In this document: in pieces, positions 15,759-23,790 of the stretch
Numbering within the stretch: position 1 is the stretch's first letter
Layout: each line of letters opens with the position of its first letter
Assembly (NCBI RefSeq): GCF_039543565.1
Contig: NZ_BAABJZ010000093.1
Span: forward strand, 1 to 64,000
Length of the DNA: 64,000 nt
Reading direction: 5' to 3'
DNA from: Ferrimonas pelagia
Lineage (GTDB): Bacteria > Pseudomonadota > Gammaproteobacteria > Enterobacterales > Shewanellaceae
Translations under genes and position numbers: made by a program
Notes under the pieces: model-generated
The model's database searches: none
What the model saw: the letters and a program-made list of their open reading frames with translations, nothing else
What the model was told of the DNA's origin: nothing

Positions 15759-15783
15759 GAAGCGGCGTTGCCGCTTCTTTTTT
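15759..15783 (+). promoter_or_regulatory. pyrE attenuator (rho-independent terminator in rph-pyrE gap)
   Basis: Perfect eight-base stem GAAGCGGC / GCCGCTTC, three-base loop, then TTTTTT, starting 13 bases after the rph stop. In E. coli the same arrangement makes pyrE depend on pyrimidine levels: when UTP is low, RNA polymerase pauses, the ribosome catches up at the end of rph and blocks the hairpin. The close spacing here fits that mechanism. Confidence 0.85.
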
Positions 15784-15805
15784 ATCTAAGAAACAGGAAA
15801 AGACA

Positions 15806-16450
15806 GTGAAAGCCTACCAGAAAGACTTTATTGAGTTTGCCCTCGACCGTAACGTACTGCGCTTTGGCGAGTTCACGCTAAAATCCGGTCGCACCAGCCC
15901 GTACTTCTTTAACGCGGGCTTGTTTAACCGGGGCAGTGACTTGGCGAAGCTGGGACGTTTTTACGCGGCGGCACTGATGGACGCAGGCATCGATTTCGAT
16001 CTGCTGTTTGGCCCGGCGTATAAGGGCATTCCTATTGCCACCACCACGGCTGTGGCGCTGGCGGATCACCACGATCGCGACTTGCCTTATTGCTTTAATC
16101 GCAAAGAGAAGAAGGCGCACGGCGAAGGCGGTACCTTGGTGGGTGCGGAGCTGACCGGCAAGGTGATGTTGGTGGATGACGTGATCACCGCGGGCACTGC
16201 GATCCGTGAGTCGATGGAGATCATCAAGGACAACAACGCCGAGCTGGCCGGTGTGCTGATCGCGCTGGATCGTCAGGAGAAGGGTAAGGGCGAGCTGTCC
16301 GCCATTCAGGAAGTGGAGCGTGACTTTGGCTGCTCCGTGGTGTCCATCGTGGCGCTGGGCGACTTGATCGCGTATCTGGAGCAGCAACCGGGCCGTGAAG
16401 CCGAGCTGGCTTCGGTGCGCGCTTACCGTGAGCAGTACGGGATCGCGTAA
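15806..16450 (+). CDS. pyrE: Orotate phosphoribosyltransferase
   Basis: Converts orotate and PRPP to OMP in pyrimidine synthesis. The start is the GTG at 15806, which has AGGA upstream and gives MKAYQKDFIEFALDRNVLRFG, aligning with the E. coli N-terminus; the earlier ATG at 15746 lies before the attenuator and would be cut off by it. The 214-residue length is standard. The PRPP-binding motif VMLVDDVITAGTA, the catalytic-loop region (RKEKKAHGEGG) and FNAGLF are all present. Expression is likely set by the attenuator just upstream. Confidence 0.97.
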   Translation: MKAYQKDFIEFALDRNVLRFGEFTLKSGRTSPYFFNAGLFNRGSDLAKLGRFYAAALMDAGIDFDLLFGPAYKGIPIATTTAVALADHHDRDLPYCFNRKEKKAHGEGGTLVGAELTGKVMLVDDVITAGTAIRESMEIIKDNNAELAGVLIALDRQEKGKGELSAIQEVERDFGCSVVSIVALGDLIAYLEQQPGREAELASVRAYREQYGIA

Positions 16451-16483
16451 CTCATCCGGTATAGCGTGTCCGGAGATGGACAA

Positions 16484-16512
16484 AAAGAGGGCGCCTTCAT
16501 GGCGCCCTCTTT
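16484..16512. terminator. Bidirectional terminator between pyrE and the hydrolase gene
   Basis: Perfect twelve-base stem AAAGAGGGCGCC / GGCGCCCTCTTT with a five-base loop between two convergent genes. Confidence 0.85.
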
Positions 16513-16525
16513 CGTACTTGGTGGC

Positions 16526-17443
16526 TTAGTTAGCGCTGATCCAGTCATGGATCATCGTGTTGATCAGCGCCGGGGATGACTCTGTAAACCAATGTCCACC
16601 AGGGACGGCTTCGATCTGGCCTTTGTTCAGATCGATGACTTGCTGTTGCCACTGTTCGCCATGGAACCAGATCTGTTTGTCTTCGCCATAGATAAACAGC
16701 AGCTCGGTGCCAAAGTCCTCAACGGCGACAGCGGTTGGGAGGGTTTTAGTGAAAATGGCGTTCCACAGGTGCCAGTAGGGATAGGTCATGCGTGGATCGG
16801 TCCGCAGATCATGCACGCTTTTGTTTGGATCGACGTTTTTTTCCAGCTCAAGGATATGCTCTGCGGTGTAGAGGGTAAGCTTGTGGCCGAGTGTCTCTGG
16901 CAGCGTCCATGCAATGCCCAAAGCAAAGGTGTATTTGGCGTTGATCGCCGGTGTTGGCTCGCTGCCATAACTGCCGATGTCGAGCAGGATCAATTGATCG
17001 ACCAGATCATTTTGCGCCAGATAGTGGGAAGCATACATAGCCCCCCAGTCATGCGCGATCACCGTAACATGCTCGGCATTCAGGCTTGCGATAAAGGCGT
17101 CGGAGATCATTCTGATCTGTTGGATGCTGTAATGAGGGCGTTCGCCGGTATCCTTCTGCTCAAACCCGGGGAGGGTGAAGCGGGCGACGGTGTAATGCTC
17201 CTTGAGGAATTCGACTTGAGGTTCCCACATCTCCAGGCTGTCCGGGTAGCCGTGGATCATCACCAGGGTCTTATCACCGTTTCCTTCGATCTTGACCTCT
17301 AGGTTTTCAACAATGGAGGGTAACGCCTGTTGAAACTGTTCGTCAGGGATGGGACCGTTCAGGGCAAAGGTGCCTGCCACATAGAGCAGCGGAGAGAGCA
17401 GAAGAGCTGCCACTGCGAGGCTGATCAACGCGATCTTTTTCAT
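16526..17443 (-). CDS. Alpha/beta-fold hydrolase, membrane-anchored or secreted
   Basis: A 305-residue protein. The start at 17443 has AAGGA upstream and opens directly with a hydrophobic segment (MKKIALISLAVAALLLSPLL), so it is exported or anchored. The hydrolase core shows the oxyanion HGYPDS turn, the nucleophile elbow AHDWGA with Asp as nucleophile, and a late catalytic His in PGGHWFTE. An Asp nucleophile is typical of epoxide hydrolases and haloalkane dehalogenases, not esterases (Ser). The natural substrate cannot be told from the sequence. It is convergent with pyrE. Confidence 0.85.
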   Translation of the reverse strand: MKKIALISLAVAALLLSPLLYVAGTFALNGPIPDEQFQQALPSIVENLEVKIEGNGDKTLVMIHGYPDSLEMWEPQVEFLKEHYTVARFTLPGFEQKDTGERPHYSIQQIRMISDAFIASLNAEHVTVIAHDWGAMYASHYLAQNDLVDQLILLDIGSYGSEPTPAINAKYTFALGIAWTLPETLGHKLTLYTAEHILELEKNVDPNKSVHDLRTDPRMTYPYWHLWNAIFTKTLPTAVAVEDFGTELLFIYGEDKQIWFHGEQWQQQVIDLNKGQIEAVPGGHWFTESSPALINTMIHDWISAN

Positions 17444-17934
17444 GTATTTCCTTATCAACGGGCAAAGGGGAGACGAAAATTCTCCCTCGATATTAGAGCT
17501 TTTGCACTACTCTTTGTTTGATCATTCTTTGGAAATGCAGATATTTGATCCGACTGGTCGGTTAATGTTTGAACCCGGTACAGCCGCTGTGCTTTTGTGT
17601 TGAGCGAAACTGCAGGCCAATTCAATTCTGCTGGTTGTTTGCACAGCGGGTTCATTCCATAACGATGCTGAACGGGCTGGTGGCGTCAGTCGTTAAGCGC
17701 GTTGTGAGGCGCAAGTGAGGAGCCCAAGAGCGGCAATCGGTGGAGGTTTCGGTCTTCCGGCTTGTCGTTGGGGCGAGCCGTATGCCCATGTCGGAGCTGT
17801 ACGCATATAGCGAAGCGGTAGGGTATTGGCAAAGGGGCCAGTTCATGATGCCAAGTCGCGGGACCAGCTGGACTTGGCTGAAAATCGCATAAAAAACCCG
17901 GCGCTTGGCCGGGCTCTTCTCGAGTGGGGAGCGG
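17444..17934. other. Noncoding gap between hydrolase and slmA
   Basis: About 490 bases. The minus-strand slmA terminator is at its right end; the hydrolase promoter should lie near its left end. Short open frames on both strands lack ribosome sites and family resemblance. Nothing else was seen. Confidence 0.6.
17890..17914 (-). terminator. Terminator of the coaBC-dut-slmA operon
   Basis: On the minus strand GCCCGGC, a short loop, GCCGGG and TTTTTT, about 20 bases after the slmA stop codon. A classical rho-independent terminator. Confidence 0.85.
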
Positions 17935-18528
17935 TCAGCTCTGCAGCAGCTGCTTACGGATAAAGGCCCACTGCTCGGAGAAGTCGGCGGTGGGGAGCTG
18001 CTTGAAGTCGCTGCGCACAAATTGGGCGATGCGCCCTTCGGTCCAAGCCATCAGCAGGTTGGCCAGCATGCCTTCCTCTAGATAGAAGCCCTGGCCTTCG
18101 CGGATGCTCTTTTCCCGCAGAACCTGTTTGATCTGGGTTTCGATCTTGCCAAACAGCAGGTTGATCCGCTCGCGCAGCCGCTCCTGCTCGCCGATCAAGG
18201 CATCGCCGGTCAACAGTCGGGTGATCCCCGGGTTGCGCTCGGCGAAGGTCAACAGCAGCTGCAGGATAAACTGGCAGCGGTTCATGGTGTCCTTCTCTTC
18301 CATCATCACCAGATTGATGCGCGACAGCAGGGAGTCTTCAATGAATTCGATCAGCCCTTCAAACATGCGGGCTTTAGATGGGAAGTGGCGATAGAGCGCC
18401 GCTTCGGAGACCCCCACTTCCTGCGCCAGCGCTTTGGTGGTGATCCGCTGGCCGGGGCAGGTTTCCAGCATGCTGGCCAGGCACTCAAGGATGTGCTGAC
18501 GCCGATTCTTTTTGTTATTGGCTGCCAT
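17935..18528 (-). CDS. slmA: Nucleoid occlusion factor SlmA
   Basis: A 197-residue TetR-family protein that binds chromosomal sites and blocks FtsZ ring assembly over the nucleoid. The N-terminal HTH (TTKALAQEVGVSEAALYRHFPSK cut here as TTKALAQEVGVSEAALYRHF) is followed by the typical SlmA body with SLLSRI, GDALIGEQERLRERI and the C-terminal FSEQWAFIRKQL. The length equals that of E. coli SlmA (198). It is the last gene of a tight minus-strand operon, 14 bases after dut, and is followed by a strong terminator. Confidence 0.95.
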   Translation of the reverse strand: MAANNKKNRRQHILECLASMLETCPGQRITTKALAQEVGVSEAALYRHFPSKARMFEGLIEFIEDSLLSRINLVMMEEKDTMNRCQFILQLLLTFAERNPGITRLLTGDALIGEQERLRERINLLFGKIETQIKQVLREKSIREGQGFYLEEGMLANLLMAWTEGRIAQFVRSDFKQLPTADFSEQWAFIRKQLLQS

Positions 18529-18542
18529 TTCGGGCTCCTGAA

Positions 18543-19001
18543 TTACTGGGTACCTGAGTGGCCAAAGCCACCTTCGCCGCGATCTGAGGCGTCAAACTCT
18601 TCCACCAGCTTAAATGCCGCCTGCACAACTGGGACGAACATCAACTGGGCGATGCGTTCACCCGGCGCCATGGTGAAGGCTTCATTGCCACGGTTCCAGC
18701 AGGAGACAAATAGCTGGCCCTGATAATCGGAGTCGATCAACCCGACCAGATTGCCCAGCACAATGCCTTTTTTGTGGCCTAGGCCGGAGCGGGGCAGGAT
18801 GGTGGCGGCCAGGCCGGGATCGCCGATGTGGATCGCCAGACCTGTGGGGATCAGCTCGGTTTGGCCCGGTGCTAGTGTCAGCGGGGCGTCGAGCATGGCG
18901 CGCAGATCCATGCCGGCAGAGCCCGGAGTGGCGTAATCGGGTAGGGGCCATTCGCTCCCTAGGCGGGAGTCGAGGATCTTCAGTTCAATCGGTGTTTTCA
19001 T
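18543..19001 (-). CDS. dut: dUTP diphosphatase
   Basis: Hydrolyses dUTP to dUMP and pyrophosphate, keeping uracil out of DNA. The 152-residue protein carries the five trimeric dUTPase motifs: GSAGMDLRA, PRSGLG, the GNLVGLIDSDYQGQL segment, RIAQLMFVPV and the C-terminal glycine-rich RGEGGFGHSG arm. Its start overlaps the end of coaBC by 17 bases, so the genes are cotranscribed and probably coupled. Length and N-terminus match E. coli Dut. Confidence 0.97.
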   Translation of the reverse strand: MKTPIELKILDSRLGSEWPLPDYATPGSAGMDLRAMLDAPLTLAPGQTELIPTGLAIHIGDPGLAATILPRSGLGHKKGIVLGNLVGLIDSDYQGQLFVSCWNRGNEAFTMAPGERIAQLMFVPVVQAAFKLVEEFDASDRGEGGFGHSGTQ

Positions 19002-20193
19002 CGGTAGGCAATCGCTTGGCTATGGTCAGTAACAGTTGACGGGCCTGATCGGCTTTGTCGCTATGGCCCAGGCTATGATGTCCGTCGTGCCAATACAGGG
19101 TGAGGGCGTTGCCGTCCGCATTAAACCCCTGCCCCGGTTGGGAGACATCATTGGCGGCGATCAGATCCAGCTTTTTGCGGGCCAGTTTATCGCGGGCGTA
19201 TTGTTCCACATTGTGGGTTTCGGCAGCAAATCCAACGGTGTACGGACGTTGTGCCTGTTGCGCGACGGTGGCGAGGATATCGGGATTGCGCACCAGCTCG
19301 ATGGTCATCGCATCCTGAGATTTTTTGATCTTGCCTGCGGCCACGTTGGCAGCGCGATAATCGGCCACTGCAGCGCAGCCGATAAAGATGTCCTGGCCCG
19401 GCAGTGCTGCCAGAACCGCATCCATCATCTGCTCAGCCGACTCGACGTCAATGCGCTGAATGCCTGAGGGGGTGGCGAGATTAACTGGGCCGCTGACTAG
19501 GGTGACCTCGGCGCCCAGCGCCTGCGCTTGCTGAGCGATGGCAAACCCCATCTTGCCCGAGCTGTGGTTGGAGATGTAGCGCACCGGATCCAGCGCTTCG
19601 CGGGTCGGTCCGGCGGTCAGCAATAGCTTCTTGCCAGCCAGCGGCTGTGCCTCTGGGCGTTGAGCCTGGGCCCATTGAGCGGCGATGGTCTCAGGCTCCG
19701 GCATGCGGCCGGGGCCGATGTCACCGCAGGCCTGATCGCCGGCATCGGGATCGATCACTTGCACGCCGCGCTCGGCCAGCAGCGCCAGATTGGCCTGAGT
19801 GGCGGGATGTTGGTACATCACCTTGTTCATGGCTGGGTAGAGCATGACAGGCGCTTCGGTGGCCAGTACGGCGGTGGTGAGCAGGTCGTCTGCCATACCA
19901 GCCGCCATGCGGGCGATCACATTGGCACTGGCCGGGGCGATGATCACGGTATCGGCCCAGCGCGCCAGATCGATGTGACCCATGGCGGATTCGGTCGCGG
20001 GATCGAGTACATCGCGTACCACAGGATGACCTGAGACCGCCTGCAGCGACATTTCGGTGACGAATGCCTTGGCGCCTTGGGTCAGCACCACGCGAACGTC
20101 TGCGCCCTGCTCACGCAGTCGGCGCACCAGGTTTGGTGTTTTGTAAGCGGCAATGCCCCCGCTCACACCAAGAAGAATGTTGGCTTTACTCAT
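18985..20193 (-). CDS. coaBC: Bifunctional phosphopantothenoylcysteine decarboxylase / phosphopantothenate-cysteine ligase
   Basis: Two steps of coenzyme A synthesis in one protein: CoaC (flavin-dependent decarboxylase, N-terminal) and CoaB (ligase, C-terminal). The start at 20193 gives MSKANILLGVSGGIAAYK, the standard beginning; the open frame extends 24 codons further without similarity. CoaC features are the active-site His in GHIDLARWAD, the PASANVIARMAAG flavin loop, and the Cys in QACGDIGPGRMPE. CoaB begins at about residue 190 with KLLLTAGPTREALDPVRYISNHSSGKMG. At 402 residues it is full length. It is divergent from radC. Confidence 0.96.
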   Translation of the reverse strand: MSKANILLGVSGGIAAYKTPNLVRRLREQGADVRVVLTQGAKAFVTEMSLQAVSGHPVVRDVLDPATESAMGHIDLARWADTVIIAPASANVIARMAAGMADDLLTTAVLATEAPVMLYPAMNKVMYQHPATQANLALLAERGVQVIDPDAGDQACGDIGPGRMPEPETIAAQWAQAQRPEAQPLAGKKLLLTAGPTREALDPVRYISNHSSGKMGFAIAQQAQALGAEVTLVSGPVNLATPSGIQRIDVESAEQMMDAVLAALPGQDIFIGCAAVADYRAANVAAGKIKKSQDAMTIELVRNPDILATVAQQAQRPYTVGFAAETHNVEQYARDKLARKKLDLIAANDVSQPGQGFNADGNALTLYWHDGHHSLGHSDKADQARQLLLTIAKRLPTDENTD

Positions 20194-20276
20194 GCTCTTG
20201 CCTATATCAGCGTACTGCGGCCTAAGATAACACAGGGCCGAATGGAGTCGGCAGTCTTGAACCAAGGAAGGTGATC

Positions 20277-20951
20277 ATGACCATAAGCCAATGGCCTGCT
20301 CAGGAGCGGCCGCGTGAACGCTTGATCGAGCAGGGCGCCACCGCCCTGAGTGACGCCGAATTATTGGCTATTTTCCTGCGCACCGGGGTTGCCGGAACCA
20401 GCGCAGTGGCTTTGGCTCGGCAGCTTTTGCACCATTTTGGAAGCTTGACGGCACTTTTGACTGCGGACAAGCAGGAATTTTGTTCGATCCATGGCCTTGG
20501 CGAGGCCAAATACGTACAATTACAGGCTACATTGGAATTGGCGCGCCGATACCTGGCTTGCGAAGTGGAAAGGAGTTCGGCATTGAGCTCTCCACAAGCG
20601 GTTCGGGATTATCTGCGCAGTCATTTGCACGGTCTGGGCGAAGAGCATTTTGTGCTGCTGTTGTTAGACAGTCAGCACCGGGTGATCAAACTTGAACGGC
20701 TCTCCCGAGGCACGATCGACGCCGCGTCGGTGTACCCACGTGAAGTGGTGAAGACGACATTGGCAGCCAATGCTGCGGCGGTGATCCTGGCGCACAATCA
20801 CCCCTCAGGGGTGGCTGAGCCAAGCCAGGCAGACCGCCACATTACCGGTCGGATCCAACAGGCATTAGCTCTGGTGGATGTTCCGGTCCTCGATCATTTA
20901 GTGGTGGGTAGCGGTCAAAGTTGCTCATTTGCTGAACGGGGCTGGTTATAG
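20277..20951 (+). CDS. radC: RadC family JAB/MPN-domain protein
   Basis: A 224-residue protein with an N-terminal helix-hairpin-helix-like half (HGLGEAKYVQLQATLELARRY cut to HGLGEAKYVQLQA) and a C-terminal JAB domain with the zinc-binding set HNHPSG (about 173-178) plus the downstream Asp in EPSQAD. Despite its name a DNA-repair role is not established; the JAB domain suggests a metal-dependent hydrolase. The ATG at 20277 is preferred over the GTG at 20271 because AAGGAA is then at proper distance. It sits between the divergent coaBC and rpmB, the usual neighbourhood in gammaproteobacteria. Confidence 0.93.
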   Translation: MTISQWPAQERPRERLIEQGATALSDAELLAIFLRTGVAGTSAVALARQLLHHFGSLTALLTADKQEFCSIHGLGEAKYVQLQATLELARRYLACEVERSSALSSPQAVRDYLRSHLHGLGEEHFVLLLLDSQHRVIKLERLSRGTIDAASVYPREVVKTTLAANAAAVILAHNHPSGVAEPSQADRHITGRIQQALALVDVPVLDHLVVGSGQSCSFAERGWL

Positions 20952-20977
20952 GTAGGGCGCATTCTCAGACTCTTGGC

Positions 20978-21006
20978 TTGATCTTTGCCAAGGGATCTTG
21001 TATAAA
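20978..21006 (+). promoter_or_regulatory. Promoter of rpmB-rpmG
   Basis: TTGATC (20978-20983), a 17-base spacer and TATAAA (21001-21006), followed by a 75-base leader to the rpmB ATG. A near-consensus sigma-70 promoter, as expected for ribosomal protein genes. Confidence 0.75.
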
Positions 21007-21081
21007 ATGCGCCCTTCGTGTGTCCTCGGGCGACGGCCATACGAGGCACAATGATGCTCGAGCTAAGAATTGGAGACTGAA

Positions 21082-21318
21082 ATGTCTAAAGTATGTCAAG
21101 TTACCGGCAAGCGTCCGGTAACCGGGAACAACGTTTCCCACGCAAAAAACCACACTAAGCGTCGTTTTCTGCCAAACCTGCACACCCATCGTTTTTGGGT
21201 TGAAGGCGAAAAGCGTTTCGTCAAGCTGCGCGTTTCCGCTAAAGGTATGCGTATCATCGATAAAAAAGGCATCGAAGTCGTTCTGAACGAACTGCGTGCC
21301 CGTGGCGAAAAGGTTTAA
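21082..21318 (+). CDS. rpmB: 50S ribosomal protein L28
   Basis: The 78-residue L28, starting MSKVCQVTGKRPVTGNNVSHA, with GGAG upstream of the ATG at 21082. It matches the enterobacterial L28 in length and includes RRFLPNLHTHRFW. It precedes rpmG by 11 bases in the classical rpmB-rpmG operon. Confidence 0.98.
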   Translation: MSKVCQVTGKRPVTGNNVSHAKNHTKRRFLPNLHTHRFWVEGEKRFVKLRVSAKGMRIIDKKGIEVVLNELRARGEKV

Positions 21319-21329
21319 GGAGTTAAACG

Positions 21330-21500
21330 ATGGCTAAGAAAGGTATTCGTGAGAAGATCCGCTTGGTGTCCTCTGCTGGCACTGGTCACTTCTACACTAC
21401 TGACAAGAACAAGCGTGAAATGCCTGAGAAGTTTGAGATCAAGAAATTTGATCCAACCATCCGCAAGCACGTGCTGTACAAAGAAGCCAAGATCAAGTAA
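21330..21500 (+). CDS. rpmG: 50S ribosomal protein L33
   Basis: A 56-residue product starting MAKKGIREKIRLVSSAGTGH and ending KEAKIK. It lacks the Cys pairs of zinc-ribbon L33 forms and thus is the zinc-independent type, as in E. coli. AAGGAG stands just before the start. A strong terminator follows 20 bases after the stop. Confidence 0.98.
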   Translation: MAKKGIREKIRLVSSAGTGHFYTTDKNKREMPEKFEIKKFDPTIRKHVLYKEAKIK

Positions 21501-21950
21501 TTGCTCTTTGCCTCTTGAAGAAACCCAGTCCTCGGACTGGGTTTTTTTGTGTCTGGATAAACCGTTCGGACACAAAAAACATGGCCGCTGGTATCAGGGC
21601 CCACATGCGCAATGCCCGAGAGGCTGACATCCGTCAGCGCAGTGCGGCAAGCTCAAACTCATGCCGTCGTGTATTGTCTGTTGCAGGATCCCAGTCCTCG
21701 TACGGGTCTGTTGTGTGCTGTGACGTCGCTGGATCGGGATGAAAGCGCCGTGCCGGGCGTGAGAGGGGGGCAGCGCTGGCACGATGGTGCCGCTAAGTCG
21801 CCGACACGCAAGCTGTATCGAGTTTAGGGGGGGATGGTCCTGGCACCCTCGGGCTAGGCGCCAAGATGCACCGAGCCAGTCGGTTGGGCATGAATAAGCT
21901 GGGCGCTTATGGCATGGTGGAGCCTGGCAGCGAGAGGGAGCGTGAGCGGC
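21501..21950. other. Noncoding gap between rpmG and the mutM operon
   Basis: Apart from the rpmG terminator and the adjacent AT-rich inverted repeat, this 450-base GC-rich stretch shows no coding pattern. An 11-base word of the terminator (CCCAGTCCTCG) recurs near 21690 but without a matching second arm, so it may be a decayed copy. The promoter of the 21951 gene should lie in the right half. Confidence 0.55.
21521..21548 (+). terminator. Terminator of rpmB-rpmG
   Basis: AAACCCAGTC / GACTGGGTTT stem with a small loop and a run of seven T. A second, AT-rich inverted repeat, TTTTTTGTGTC (21543-21553) / GACACAAAAAA (21569-21579), begins in that T-run. Confidence 0.9.
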
Positions 21951-22424
21951 ATGGCGAAACGGCCAACAAATTATAATAACCTGCTGATCGTATTGGTTGC
22001 CGGCGTTGGGATCTTACTGCTGAGCCTCAGTCGTTTGGTCGATTCGCAAGACAACAGCGTGACGCTATTGCCTGCAGAGGCCAACCTAGCGGCGCTGGTA
22101 TTCTCCGGGGTGGTATTGCATCAACAGCAGGGCGAATGGCAGGCGACGCCATCACAGCCCCATTCAGAGCTGCAGCGTTTGGTCATGGCGTGGCAGCAAG
22201 CCCGCTTGGTGCCGGTAGTAACGCCACTTGAGCGATTGGAGGTACCGATCCAGGTCGATCTCTATTTGACGGCGTCTGGCGAGCCACAAACCGTGCTGTT
22301 GTATCCAGAGGGGCAGATGATCAAGTTATTGGCGCAGCCGCAATGGTGGCGTTTGGTCAATCTGGATATGAACACCCTGCTGCCCACGGCGTCGCCCGCC
22401 CGAAACGAGTCTGATGGAGTGTAA
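21951..22424 (+). CDS. Hypothetical single-pass membrane protein upstream of mutM
   Basis: A 157-residue protein with one N-terminal membrane span (LLIVLVAGVGILLLSLSRL) after a short basic stretch, then about 120 periplasmic residues with no recognised motif. The start at 21951 removes 14 codons that break the topology. It ends two bases before the mutM ATG, so the genes form an operon. I recognise no domain; a similar small membrane protein beside mutM seems familiar from Shewanella-type genomes but I cannot name it. Confidence 0.75.
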   Translation: MAKRPTNYNNLLIVLVAGVGILLLSLSRLVDSQDNSVTLLPAEANLAALVFSGVVLHQQQGEWQATPSQPHSELQRLVMAWQQARLVPVVTPLERLEVPIQVDLYLTASGEPQTVLLYPEGQMIKLLAQPQWWRLVNLDMNTLLPTASPARNESDGV

Positions 22425-22426
22425 CC

Positions 22427-23239
22427 ATGCCTGAGTTACCGGAAGTGGAAGTCACCTGCCGCGGGATCGCCCCGCACCTCGTCGGTCATCAGGTGTTGGC
22501 GGTGCGGGTGCGCAACCCGAATCTGCGTTGGCCGGTCAGTCCGCAGATCCAGCAATTGGTGGGGCAGACCATCCGTGCTGTAACTCGTCGTGCCAAGTAT
22601 CTGCTGCTCGACACCGAGGCTGGCGTGTTAATCCTGCATCTGGGCATGTCGGGCAATCTGCGGGTGCTACATGACCCGCCGGCGCCTGCTAAGCACGATC
22701 ATCTGGAGCTCGAGCTCGACAGCGGTGCGGTGTTGCGGCTGAACGATCCGCGCCGATTTGGCGCCGCGATCTGGTGGCAGTTACCGCTCGACGCTCAGCC
22801 ATTGTTGGCCCATCTAGGGCCGGAGCCGCTGACGCTCGGGTTTAACGCTGAGGCATTCCAGGCTCGGTTGAAAGGCAAGACCACCGCCATTAAGACGGCG
22901 TTGATGGACAATAAGATCGTGGTCGGGGTGGGCAATATCTACGCCAATGAGGCGCTGTTTGCCGCGCGGATCCACCCTAAGACCGCGGCAGGCGCGCTCA
23001 GCCGTACCCGACTGGAGCGGTTGGTGCAGGAGGTGAAGCAGGTATTGAGTCGGGCGATCGAGCAGGGAGGCACCACCTTGAAAGACTTCACCCAGGCTGA
23101 CGGTAAACCGGGCTACTTTGTGCAGCAACTGCATGTCTACGGCCGGGGAGGCGAGCCCTGCGTGGCGTGCGGTCAGGCGTTGACCGAGATCAAGCTTGGG
23201 CAGCGAGCGACCGTGTTCTGTCGCCGCTGCCAGAAATAA
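22427..23239 (+). CDS. mutM: Formamidopyrimidine-DNA glycosylase (Fpg)
   Basis: Removes 8-oxoguanine and ring-opened purines from DNA and nicks the strand. The 270-residue enzyme starts MPELPEVEVTCRGI: Pro2 is the Schiff-base nucleophile and Glu3 the general acid. The mid-region has LNDPRRFGA and MDNKIVVGVGNIYANEALF. The C-terminal zinc finger has Cys245, Cys248, Cys265 and Cys268. Full length. Together with rpmBG and coaD, the mutM neighbourhood matches the conserved gammaproteobacterial layout. Confidence 0.97.
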   Translation: MPELPEVEVTCRGIAPHLVGHQVLAVRVRNPNLRWPVSPQIQQLVGQTIRAVTRRAKYLLLDTEAGVLILHLGMSGNLRVLHDPPAPAKHDHLELELDSGAVLRLNDPRRFGAAIWWQLPLDAQPLLAHLGPEPLTLGFNAEAFQARLKGKTTAIKTALMDNKIVVGVGNIYANEALFAARIHPKTAAGALSRTRLERLVQEVKQVLSRAIEQGGTTLKDFTQADGKPGYFVQQLHVYGRGGEPCVACGQALTEIKLGQRATVFCRRCQK

Positions 23240-23250
23240 TGTGTACAGCG

Positions 23251-23790
23251 TTAGAAGCGATACCGCAGTGTGGTGGAGCCCCACGCGAAGTCGTCACGCT
23301 TATAAGGATCGTCAACCCAGTTGTTGCTGGTATCGGTACTGGTATAGTTCAGCTCGGCCGAGAGGGACCAGTTAGGTGCAAGCCAGTAGTTCAGCCCGAA
23401 ACCAAAACCATAGCCGTAGGCTGGCAGCTCGCGGTAGTAGCGGGCGACGCCGCCATAGAATGAGGCACTCCAGTGGTGGCTGAGGGCGTAGTCGAGCTCT
23501 GCGACGCGAAACATCAACAGATTTTCTGAGCGGCGCCAGCTGATGGGATCGCTGATCAAGGCTTCGACGCCAACACCGAGTCGCAACCGCTCGCTGATCT
23601 GGCGGTGTAGCTGTAATTGCACCGAGGGTCGGGCTTCAGTGTGGGTCGGGTATTCCCGGGTCGGATCGCGCTCTTTTTGCCAGACAGCAGACACGCCAGC
23701 ACCGGCTTGAAAAAACCACTCTTCGTTGGCCCAGGCTGGGCGTGTGAAGCAGACGAGAAGGGTGGTGATAATGGTGATGTATTTTACCAT
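23251..23790 (-). CDS. Small outer-membrane beta-barrel protein
   Basis: A 179-residue exported protein: signal peptide ending RPAWA, then alternating amphipathic strands typical of an eight-stranded barrel (YGFGFGLNYWLAPNWSLSAEL is one such segment, written short here as GFGLNYWLAPNWSLSAEL) and a C-terminal Phe in TTLRYRF, the usual outer-membrane insertion signal. It overlaps the wzi-like gene by seven bases and so is coupled to it. The exact family is not certain; an OmpA/OmpW-like or PagL-like fold is possible, but no lipase residues can be assigned. Confidence 0.8.
   Translation of the reverse strand: MVKYITIITTLLVCFTRPAWANEEWFFQAGAGVSAVWQKERDPTREYPTHTEARPSVQLQLHRQISERLRLGVGVEALISDPISWRRSENLLMFRVAELDYALSHHWSASFYGGVARYYRELPAYGYGFGFGLNYWLAPNWSLSAELNYTSTDTSNNWVDDPYKRDDFAWGSTTLRYRF

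Noticed and set aside
15746..15805. Upstream ATG of the pyrE open frame at 15746
   Set aside because: The added 20 codons span the attenuator hairpin and have no similarity to PyrE; the GTG at 15806 matches the family start.
17455..18020. Short frames between the hydrolase and slmA genes
   Set aside because: One overlaps the slmA terminator and the slmA 3' end, the other the hydrolase promoter region; neither shows a protein-like pattern.
21683..21705. Partial repeat of the rpmG terminator (CCCAGTCCTCG)
   Set aside because: Only one arm is repeated and no hairpin with T-run forms, so it is not called a terminator.
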